64,000 nucleotides of DNA, taken from Mya arenaria. Taxonomy: Eukaryota > Mollusca > Bivalvia > Myida > Myidae. Positions within the stretch are counted from its first letter, which is position 1. The number at the start of each line of letters is the position of its first letter. Of the stretch, positions 24,501 through 36,500 are shown piece after piece. The position numbers and the translations under genes were made by a program. Where the stretch lies: contig NC_069124.1 of the NCBI RefSeq assembly GCF_026914265.1, positions 18,703,648 through 18,767,647 of the forward strand, read 5' to 3'. The notes below the pieces were generated by a model. It saw only the letters and a list, made by a program, of their open reading frames with translations, ran no database searches and was not told the DNA's origin.

Positions 24501-27500
24501 AACCAAACCGTTAAAAACGGTTTAAGAAAAATGCATAAAATATCAATTTTTGAACTTATATATAAAAATCTGTGATCTAAATTTTTGTCAGCAGTCTTAT
24601 ATAACTGGTTTCTATGGATTTTCGCAAAAATTGGCTTGTTCCAAGACAAAAACAAAAAAAGTTGTCAAAACGTTCAATCTGTGAGAGTGCAGAGAGACAC
24701 GTTCGACAATTATTCAATCATACTATATCACGCTCAAACATAAAGTGACAGTGTTGCACCAACTATTGTTGTCCTTGTAAAGTCACAATTAAACTGAGAC
24801 TTCCATTTCAAACTTTATTATTTATTTTGTGCCTCCATGCACAGATATTTTGCTTGTTACGATTGCCAGGTCCAACATTGGTTTCCCTATCGTGGAGTGT
24901 GCAGAAGACGGCAACTTTGTTGTCACCAAGCCTCCCAAAACAGGCGGGATTGTATCCAAGGCAACGGTTGCTGAGCAGCTATTGTACGAAATAGGTGACC
25001 CTGCATGTTATCAGCTGCCCGATGTCAACTGTGATTTTACGCAGGTCTCTTTGGGGGATGTTGATGGTAAGTGAGATGGGAACTTCCATACCTACCCTGT
25101 CAGTTTTTGTGTCGCCAGCGAAGTGTGGCAGATGCATAGAGACACATACTTTGTTAGTCGTAGTCATCATTGTCGGCATCACACTTTCCTGTCTGATTGA
25201 TAATTTTGAATAAATTGCTATGCATATTGGGCAGTAGATGACCCCTGTTGGGGTTAATAAGTCATAAGTCAAGGTGATTGTGACCTGTACTAGAAATTGT
25301 ATGGGCACTATTGTTTCTGATCAAAAATGTTTGAACATCTTGGTGTAGAGTCCTCAAATTTGGTCTGCATATTAGACATGGGCAGTAGATGGCCTCTATA
25401 GATTATGGTGTCATTGGTCAAAGGTGAAGGTCATCATGACCATTACTAGAAAAGTTATAGACAGGCAACACATATGATTTGTGGAATTCGAGTTCCAAGA
25501 AAGAAACTTGAGCTGTTGTAATAACTTTGATGTTACGTTGGGGTTGTCAAACAAAACATGCAGGCAAAGTTTAACACAAAAAAAGATCAATAAAGCTTTG
25601 GCATCCTATTGTATTGTTGTTTTTCTGTGATAGTTTGGAAGAGTTATCATCATTTAAATAGAGGATATTACATTCAAATCTTTAAGGAATTTATTACAAA
25701 TGTTTCTTAAAATTAATAAAAATGAGCCAGGTATGTGATATGCTATTTATATTATAAGAATTTATTTTACGACTAACAGTAATAAATATATAAAATGTTG
25801 CTATAAAGCACACATTTTCAACACTTCAACTATGACATCACATCAGAAGTTATTACGCTAGTTATATATCAACAATAAATAATGATATTATTTCATGCAG
25901 GCAATATTATATATGTTATAAGAAGCTTTGCAAAACACCAGCAGTTAAATTAAACATTAAGTAACAGTTGGTAAATTTACGGTAAAGCTTTCTCCAGTTA
26001 TTTCATGTAGATGTACTCCTATAAAAATGATAAGAACACTTTATTGTTCTTTCTTCAGATATTATTAAGCTAATTTTGACTGCAATTCAAACATCAGAAA
26101 ACAAACAATTAAATAACAAGGTTTCCGCAGGTCATGACGGAGAGGCGGTGTTTGTGTCTGGGGCCAGGGGAGTTGCATCATCGTCACAGTACAAGGTACA
26201 ACTTTTTTTGCTTTTGGATTTTACATTATTTGTTGTAAGTATTGACATACTCCAGTTTGCTTCAAAGTTGAAGTCAGGACAGCCCTCAAAACGGTTTCTG
26301 AAAAGCCAGTTCAGCTTCTGCGGCAGGTTGCTTCACCCCCTTTGACCCTTTTAGGGGCTTAAAGCGCCCACCAAACTCATAGCCAAAATGTTTTCAGCAG
26401 TTCAGCAACCAGGTCAATCACATCCCAGATGTCATGTGTGGTGTACATCTTCGACGGGAAGTTTTCTGAAATTTTAACATCATTATAGACAAAACTGTAC
26501 AATCCCCATGTAGGGCAACAATAAATCAAAAGTTTGTTTGGCGAACGACTTACAAAAAATCGCACTACCCAAAAGTTGCCTTAGTTTTAACAGTGGTCAT
26601 ATATTTTAAATAAAAAAAATTCATTACAGAATTAAAGGGCTAGGAAGTGAAAAAAACAAAAGCATATACACTTCTGCCCATTGGGTAGAGAAACACCAAA
26701 CAAAAACTTATTATGGCTTAGTAACAATGTTGTGATGAAAATGCAAAATTTTACTTTTCTTAATTTTTTTTGTTCTACCTGAAATAGACAGTGAGAGAGA
26801 GAGTTGTGCTTTAGTCAGAATATATGAGACTTTAATAGTAGTACAACAGTACATTGACTGTGCCTGGCTGGCCTGTAGCTGATGAAAGCAGGATATCAAT
26901 GTTTTGTATACATTTGTCATTTATACTTTCAATCATTTGTCATTAACAGGTGAGTGCAACCTACATGGACGGGTACAGAATGACGGCTGTGTGTTGTGTC
27001 GGGGGACCCAGGTCAAAGGACAAGGCTGAACGTACTGCTGAAGCAATTCTCAAGAGGTACGCCTTTTGAAAAGTGTTACTTTGCTGGATTTGGGGCCTAA
27101 AGTTAGAGATTTCAATTTGGTAAAATATTTACAGATGCACTTCTAATAAAATTATATATTATCATTATAATATATTATGTCAAATACTCATTTGCACTGA
27201 AAAATGGGCGCCAATTTGTATGATGTGATACATCATTAATGGTATAGCTTTGTAATTGAATAAATCTATTTATTTTAATTTCGTTATAATTGAGATTCGT
27301 TTTCGGTTCATTACTCTGCTTTTTAAGGCACGTTTTGGAATGAATTGTGCAGAATGTGTAGAATTGTAACTTCGGTAAAAATCTTTGAAAGAAATCAAAC
27401 ATTGTTTTTGGTTAAAACAAATCCACATAATAGTGATATTAAATTAGATTAGGTAATCTCTTTTTCTTATTTACCCAACAATTTGAGTGCAGTTTCTTTG

Positions 27501-30500
27501 GTTTCCCGTTTTGCATTCACATTAAAGGTTATATTGTCTTTCAGAACAAGGGCCATTTTTAAACAGTTAAAGATGGCTGACTTTTCGAAAGTAAATATTG
27601 AGATACTGGGCTCAGAAAATAACTACGGACATAATTCAAAGTTACCTGCAGTAAGTTGAAGTAACTTGTTCTGTAACTAAAAAAATAAATTAACTTTAAA
27701 AACATGATCTTGTAAAACATATTTGTGACCTCACCAAGGTGACCAAGGATTGATTCCAGGGTCCATATTCAGTAACGTCTTCAAGTCTGAATTTGAGACT
27801 CAATTTTTATTATTTTATTGAAAAATAATTTATTTTCTTTTGCATTTATGGTGAAAATTGCTGTATGTGTGATGGCCCCATGTCATATAGCATGATTCAC
27901 AATTATTTTCCTATTTTAAAACTAAAATAATGTTGTTTTTTAACCAGGTTTTCACATAGTGAAACCTGGTTATTAGATTGACAAACGTCGTTGTTCGGGC
28001 GGGCGGGCGGCGTCAAGCTCACCTATGAAACTGAATAACTTTAGTAAGGGTTGACATATTTTGACCAAACTTGGTCTATAGAAAGAGTTTATGGGTACTT
28101 TTCATGGGATTTCGTTTGGGGTCCCTAGGGTCAAGGTCAAGGTCACTGTTACTAAAAATAGAAAAATGGTTGAAACTGAATAACTTTAGTTAGGGTTAAC
28201 ATATCTTGACTAAACTTGGTCTATAGGAAGAGTTTATGGATACCTTTCATGGGATTGCATTTGGGGTCCCTAGGGTCAAGGTCAAGGTCACTGCTACTAA
28301 AAATAGAAAAACGGATGAAACTGAATAGCTTAAGTTAGGGTTGACATATCTTGACCAAACTTGGTCTAAAGGAAGAATTTGTGGATACTTTCATGGGATT
28401 GCGTTTGGGGTCCCTAGGGTCAAGGTCAAGGTCACTGTTAATAAAAATAGAAAAATGGTTGAAACTGAATAACTTTAGTCAGGGTCCACATATCTTGACC
28501 AAACCAGGTATAAAGGAAGAGTTTATGGATACCTTTCATGGGATTGCGTTTGGGGTCCCTAGATTCAAGGTCAATGTCACTGTTACTATAAATAGAAAAA
28601 TGGTTGAAACTGAATAACTTTAGTTAGGGTTGACATATCCTGACCCAACTTGGTATAATGGAAGAGTTTATGGATACCTTTCAATGGATTGCATTTGGGG
28701 TCCCTAGGGTCAAGGTCACTGCTACTAAAAATAGAAAAAACAGACACAGGCTGAAGTTCTCCTGTCGATCATTAAAAACCTGGTTTTGTCACATTGCGGC
28801 GTTTCTTGTTTATTTTTTGTTTGATACATTTAAAACAATTGCATTTTTGAGTCTGAGTCGCGAACTGAGACTTGAACCAGTAGTGAATATTGACCCTGGT
28901 GTGGGTACATGTAAGTATGGTTGTTGGTCACCAAGCCAGAGAAGTGGGTTTCCTCTAGTCATTCTGGTTTCCCCAACTTTCAAAATGATTATTAATTAAA
29001 TTATATTTTGCAATAACTTTATTGTGATGTCATTAATGGATATCCCTCTGATTATTATTATTCGTATTTATGATGTCAACAGAATATCATTTGTATCATT
29101 CAGTTCAAAATTTATTAAAATTGTTAACTAGATTTGATAAAAAAGCAATAAGGCTTGTTTTGATCTATTTTAAAAACCTCTTCATAAATTCGGTATGAAA
29201 TGACCACTCGTGTTATATCTTGTATCTTGTATCAATGTATTACAGGGCAGTTCTGAATCTGTTAAACAGCTTGCCCTTCACCACACCAACAAGCTGGTCA
29301 TGAATTTTCTCACTTGGGATCAATTGATAATGTAATTAAGACATAACTGAGTTGTTTATATGTGTGTACATTCACAGTATTTGTTTTACAGGGCAGTCGT
29401 GAAGCTGTGCTTTGGCTTGCTGTACACCACCCTGACAAAAGAGCGCTGAACATTCTCGCCCGGGAGATAGCCCCAGCTGGAACTGGAATGGGTAAGGATG
29501 AAGGGTTTTTAGTCTGATTATTATTATGACTAAAGATATTGTCATTATATAAGTCACATTCTGAACATACTTTACTAGGCCATCTTTGGAAAACAATTAA
29601 GTCATTCACAGTGGCATGAGAGACTCATTGAAAATGTCCTACTCAAATTTGTTTAGACCTCTTAAAGTAGACAGAAATGTTTCATTGTAGCATGTTATTT
29701 TATTATAATTATAAGCTTATCTGGGGGTTCTTTTTATAAAAAAATGTCAGGCTATTATGATACCCATGATGTCATCGGCATGACGCAAAAACTAAAACCT
29801 TGGCCATAAATCAAATGCCATTCTAAAGAAACTTGTTGCATATGTTGGCAGAGACATTATGCATATTTATAGCGAGGCACATAACTCTGGCTTTAATAAT
29901 TATTGAGTTATGCCCCTTGTTTAACTGGGGAAAAAACAAAAACAGATGAGCATAGGTGTTCACTCTACAGTGCTCTTGTTTTTATTTTCATTTTACTTTT
30001 AACTAAGCTTTGCATACCATATTTAGCCAAATAGTTATGCAGGATATGTGCTAAATTTGTCCCAGTGCACACTTATTATGAAACAAAATGTTTTTGTTTA
30101 TAATAAAAGTTTTGTGTAACTTACAATGGATAGGGTAATGGGTTATGTAAAGGTATCAGCCTATGTGCTGGAAATAAATAAGAGGCCAAGATGATGTTTA
30201 AAACAAAAAAGAGCTTTCATAGTCTGTATGTCGGGTTAAGTTTTTCTTATTCAACATCTTGGATATTTTTTAGCTCCTGGACTTACAGGCATTGTAGGAG
30301 GCAGACCTAAAGTGTAAGTATTAAAGCAACTCTTCTTTATGGCGTGTGTACAGTAGTTGTCTGTTTGACTAATAATAAAAAAAAAATCAGTAACATGATT
30401 GTCTCTGTCAGAGAAAAGCAGCAATGTTGGTTAACTTAAATACAACAAAAAGCACCTATCCCCCTACAAAGACATTGGTTATTTCAAAAACAAGATAAAG

Positions 30501-33500
30501 TGAAAAAATAGTGGATGAAATTAACAATATTTGATCTAATGTCTTTAAATTATTGTAGCTGTGACTAACTGGTTTAGTTCATGCTTTTAAGCTATGTTTG
30601 AAGGAAAAAAGTTGTCATAGCCTTGTTGTGGTCCGTTGTCAGTATTTTCAGTATTTCACAAAAATCTTAAGCCATTTCTCCAAAACCATTCAAGATATTC
30701 AAGTTAAACATGGTACACATGTTGCCAAAGGAAGTATGCACATGTACAGCAAGGCTTATAACTCTGGCTTTAACTATTAATGTCAAGTTATGTCCCTTGA
30801 CAGTTGTGCTCTTTTAACTTGGCTGTTAGTTAATAACTTTTAAAGGTATTTTCCTGACATTTTATATACATATTACAGTGAGAATGTGCACATGTGTAGA
30901 AAAGGCATATTTTAGAAGCAAAGAATGTGTCGTTTATCATTCGTATGATAGTTTGCTTGGAAGAAACCAGTGTTGTAGTTTGCTTGGAAGAAATCAGTGT
31001 TGTTGCCCTATTTAAAAGCCGGGAGACTGGTCCTGAATCACTGTCAAGCCTGTTACTGGTATTGTTGCCTGTTACTGAAGTAGAAATAAGTATTGTTGCC
31101 CATTTTAGAAGCCAAGAGAACCTATTCTTAATCACTCTCGAATCTGTTTCCATGGTAGAAATCAGTACTGGTGCCATGTTTAGAAGCCCAAAAAACTTGC
31201 CATGAATCATTGTCCAGTCTGCTTGTTTGGTAGAATCCAGTACTGGTGCCCTATACAGACATGAAGAGATCTTGTCATGAATAATTCTTTAGTCTGTTTG
31301 CATGATGGAAACAAGGATGATAAAATTCAGGATCAAAACTCATAAATTTGTTGAGTTTGTTTTCCTCTTGAAATTTGAAAAAAATAAAGTAAGAAGTACC
31401 TAAAAGGGAAATAAAAGACCTTGAAAGCTATTTCAACTGGGGTTAAAGCCCCTTTACACAGATTTTGGTCTGAATCATCCTATAAATATTTAGGATTTAT
31501 TTCTAAGAATGAGGAACTTCGGTCCAATATCATCCCTGAAGAAACCAGTGTGGGTGCCCTTTTTATGAGTGTTAAGAAAATGATTGGGCTTCACCCACTT
31601 ATGTATAACATATTCAACATTTTCCAGGTCACCAGTCCTAAAATTGTTTTCCTTTCTCCATGACAAAGATGATCTGAAGGTATGTGCATTACTTTTTAAT
31701 TTAATTCAAATTCAAATTTGTATGAATAGAACTTTAATTCTTTTTTGTTGTGTTTTTCTTCTTAAACGATTCAAATATTTAAAAAAGACAGAAGATCACA
31801 TAATTATGTGTCCATTAAGGTTGCCAAATTTAGATGTGTGCTCAAGATCTTTGCAAGAAAGAGACAATTTACTTTTAATATCAAAACTTGATATTTTAGC
31901 CCTTTTTCATTGTTCACTTTCAGAATATTCATCCCTATGCATTTTCTTTAAAGATTGGTGTAGGGCATGTATATTGATTTTCTTATTTACAGATTGACAT
32001 TGCAATGAACGGAAAACATGTTGAGACATACACTCCACCAAAAGTAGCCCAGGAAGGTCAAAGTTCAGGGTCACCTAAGCAATCAGAGGTGAAGGCCACT
32101 GGTGAAGTACACATTGGGTCACATTCTTACCGCCTGGAGGACCTGGCATACACCAGGAGTGGAGACAAAGGGAACAGTTGCAATATTGGTATGAGATTAT
32201 TATTCATGGGGGCTGGGTCTGACCAGAAGATGACCCCTATTGTTTTTTGGGGTTATTGTGTCAAAGGTCAAGGTAACAGAGACCTCAAATGATAAAGGGT
32301 TGTCCGAGTGATAACTCATCAATGCCTGCACCCATGGCCCTAAAAGTTGACTTGGAGGTTGGGCCTGACCAGTAGATGACCCCTATATATTTTGGGGGTC
32401 ATCTGGCCAAAGGTCAAGGTCACAGTGACCATGAATGATAAAAGCTTGTCCTAGTGATAACTCGACAATGCCTGCACCCATGGCCCTCAAACTTAACTTG
32501 GGGGTTGGGCCTGACCAGTAGATGACCCCTTTTGAGTTAAGGGGTCATTGGATTCAAGGTCACAGTGACCTTGAAAGCAAAAAGCTTGTAGTGTGATAAC
32601 TTGACAATGGCTGCACCCATGACCCTCAAACTTGACATTTAGGTTTTGGGTGACCGGTTGATAATCCAATGGATTTTGAGGTCAAAGGTCATTGTCATAA
32701 CTCATATTCATCATTAAAATTTTGTCATATTTACTTATTCCCTGCTGCGAAGAGGATACATTTTTATCTGCAAATATCAGTCATCATCTGAACATGATCA
32801 AAAACTGTACCTAATATCCTCACACTTTGAATGGTCATAATCTTAAAACTGCCTCAAAGGCATCCAATGTCAATGACAAATCAGCTGTTATTTCGGGCCA
32901 TGCATATTTCATTCAATTGTCCAAATAATCCTGACAACATGGCGCTCAAGGGGGGGGGGATAATGTTTGACAAATATCTTTTCAATAGTTTGATTAGTTG
33001 GCTAGTGTGCAGGGCTTCCTTTAAAGGGAAGTTTGGATGTATAGAAAAGTTTGATCTTTGACCATGAAACTTCAGTGGTAAATTGCCCTTGACCAGTAAA
33101 TGACCCCCATTGTATTTTGGGTTCAGGAGGTCAATGGCCATGTTCATGGTGAACAGTTTTCTGAAACCTTTGGCCGTGCAATAATTCAAGAAATGTATGG
33201 CCCAATGCCATGAAACTCAGTGGTATGTTAGTGGTAGGTGAAACTTAGTGGTAGGGTGCTCTTAACCAATTAGTGACCTCAATTGTTTTGAGTTCAGTAG
33301 ATCTAAGGTCAACTTCATAGTGAACACTCTAATGCAAACTTTGTCTGTGCAATTATTCAACAACATTTTGACCTTGGGCCACGAAACTCTGTGATCTGTT
33401 GCCCTTGGCCTCCATTGTTATTAAGGCTAGTAGGTTAAAGGCCAAGGTCATGGTAAACAGTCTAATGGAATCTTTGTCTGCCCAATAACTTTGGGACAGT

Positions 33501-36500
33501 TTGTTGTCAGACCATGCAACTTTAGGTGTAGGGTGTCTTTAATCAGTTCTTGACCCCTTTTTCCCTTATCTTTTTTTGGGTGGTGGTGTCAGTACATCGA
33601 CGGTCAAGGTCAATGTCTTTGTCCACAGATCAAAGATTGAGTTGTTTACATTAACTTTCCTGAACACTATAAATAATCAATGTAATTCTTCTTCAAACAT
33701 TTTTATTTAATCTTACTGACAAAACGGTGCTCAGGGGGATGTATGTTTGACAAACATCCTACACAGAGGGTTTTCAATTTATATATATCATATATCCGTA
33801 TGCCATTATATAAGATTGTTATAATTTATTATTTAGTGAATGTATTGATATTCAAAGAATGGCCTTTATTTATATTCATTGATTTCATTCATTACTTTGT
33901 GATTCACTTCCTTGTTCATAAACTGCAAAAATATAGACAGCTTTTATGAGAAAATGAAAATTGATCTGGGTATTGTTTATTGTGAATTGCTTGAATGCTA
34001 ATCTGAGCATTGTAATATAAGTGCAGTCTGAATTCACAATCTAATTTTAAAAACAAGTCATTGTTTATTTTGTTATTAAATATCTACAAGCTGTTTCAAT
34101 GTAATGTTTTATCCTTGTTAATTATGATTTTAATTGCTTTGAAGTAGTATCATGTTCAATTCCATGTAATTTGTTCAAACAAGGAAAATGTAGGCTCAAA
34201 AGACATTTTACAAATAACAATCTTAAAATGTTTATGGGTGTTACATTTGTTTTACATTGGTTTCATACATAAAAATATGTTACAAAGCGCATACAATAAT
34301 TCGAGAGATGCATTGAGAAATGGTAGTTTTTCTTTAAATTCAGGATGTTACTTCCCTCTTGCAGGCATTCCTCCTTAGATAATATTATGTATATAAATAT
34401 AGTTCTAAGTAATTGCTAATGTAAGAATTATTTATACTTCAAATCCTACGAAGAGTCTTTATTTTTGGCTAAGACTCATGTGTACTGTTGTACCAGTATT
34501 TACCTTATTCAATATAATTTATCAACCTGATTATCTTGACATTGTTCTCTTACTTAAAGTATTTGTATATAAAGCCAAACAAGTGTAGTACTTAAAACTA
34601 GAATAAAATTGAAGATTGTGAAATTTTAATACATACATCCTAAGTCTAATGTCTCTAAAAGTATTTGTCAAAATGTAATCAGAATTTTTTCATTTGATTT
34701 GATTTGAAAAATTGATTTTTGATCTGAGAAAAGGAGGTGTTTAAACACATTTACTACCCAGGAGAAAGCTTGGATCTGAAGCCAATCATAGAGCCTTTTG
34801 ATCAGTTGTCCAATTTTTCCAAGACTGAAAAGTTGAGGGATAATCATAACCTTGATGTTACTGGCATTTGTGGCGGCGGAGGTAGAACTTCCATGCAAAA
34901 ATGTATTTATTGACCATTACTCAGATACCTAGATTCATAAATCTCAGGTAGAGTATTTGTCAACCATGGTTTAGTGATCATGATTCAACTGCAGAACGAG
35001 ATTGCTGTATTTGAATAATATACTGCCAGCTCAAATTTTTTTTTCTAAATTTCATGCGATATTTTATCACATTGATGTTTTTTAAAATTTTGAGTAGTTT
35101 TAGACTAAATTTTATTCAAACAGCAGCTAATGGACCTTTTATTATGTGTTAATAGAATTTCTATGTTTGTTGCAGGTGTGATAGCACGGCACCCAGCCTA
35201 CCTCCCTTACATCAGACAGGCTCTGACGGAGGTTACTGTGGCTGAATATTTCGCCCATCTACTTGAAGCTGACAAGGGCGCTAAAGTAGACAGGTAGGCT
35301 AAATAAAACAATGTTGTTCTGCTATAATAGTTAAACACATTTTAAAAGTTGTGGAATTACCTAAGAACTAACTTAAACATAAAAAGCTCAGTATTCAATA
35401 TTGATCTTATCCTTATCCTTAGAAATGCCTCAGTGATTCCATTCAGCCTATTGGTCAGCTAAATATACAGGCCAATCAAAACACTTAGTTTCTTATCTTA
35501 ATTTAAAGTCCAATCTATTGATCTTCTCTAATAAGGACCATCATAGTTGTGGCCAATGAGCAGCTGATGCAATACCCCAGTTTTTTAGTGGAGCGGGGAT
35601 TACTTATAGAATGCTTGAACTAGTCCTTAAAGATGATAACTTGATGAATAATGAGTGAACATGTAATTGTTAATTTGAGCACACTTGTATCTTGTATTCA
35701 TGCTGTATGAATCCTGCTTAATGCATGGTCCAGGTGTGCCCTGCTCTATCTGTACATCATGCATACATAGAAAAATGCATTCAATACTCTTATCAATATT
35801 GTATTCAGCTTTTTGTGTTGGCTATTATTAACATTTCTGAAGAAGCTCAAAGATATCGAGCTACAAAGTGCATAGCTTTGAAGTTAAGTTTTGAATCATT
35901 TCAATGGATGTCGATAATTAAAAAGTCACAATCAAGTATTGGTATTTTTTGAAAATCTAGTGCCCTTGTTCAAAGAAGCATAATCAATATTTTTTTGCAG
36001 ATATGAATGTCCAGGAATCCATGGCCTCAACTTTGTGCTTCATGAGGCCCTAGGAGGGGGTGGTATTGCCTCACTACGCAGTGACCCTCAGGTAAGGGCC
36101 TTAAAATAATGTTAAAGTATGACTGTTCAGGAAGCCAGAGTCACAAATTTTTACCATAAGAGGCCCTGGGAGGGGTAGAATCATCTCAATATGCATCGAC
36201 CCTCAGGTAAGGGCCTTAAAATAATGTTACAGTATGACTGTTCAGGAATCCAGGGTCACAAATTTTTACTTCTTGAGGCCCTAGGAGGGGGTGGTGATGC
36301 CTCACTACGCAGGGACCCTCAGGTAAGGGCCTTAAAATTATGTTCAAGTATGACTGTTCAGGAATCCAGGGTCAGACATTTTTACTTCAAGAGGCCCTGG
36401 GAGGGGTAGATTTGCCTCATACTGTTACTATGGTGTGACTTACATGAATCCAGGGCCTCAACTTTGTGCATCATGAGGACCTTGGGCTGGTGGTCATGCC

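Noticed and set aside
28351..28999. 88- and 113-codon plus-strand frames
   Set aside because: They come from reading through the 145-bp tandem repeat and have no protein-like composition.
30830..31210. 126-codon minus-strand frame with Thr/Ser-rich repeats
   Set aside because: Explained by the roughly 85-bp tandem repeat in intron 14; the plus strand has a matching artefactual frame.
31584..31997. 137-codon plus-strand frame overlapping exon 15
   Set aside because: Only 31,628-31,679 is an exon ([16 protein letters not shown]); the rest is intron read-through.
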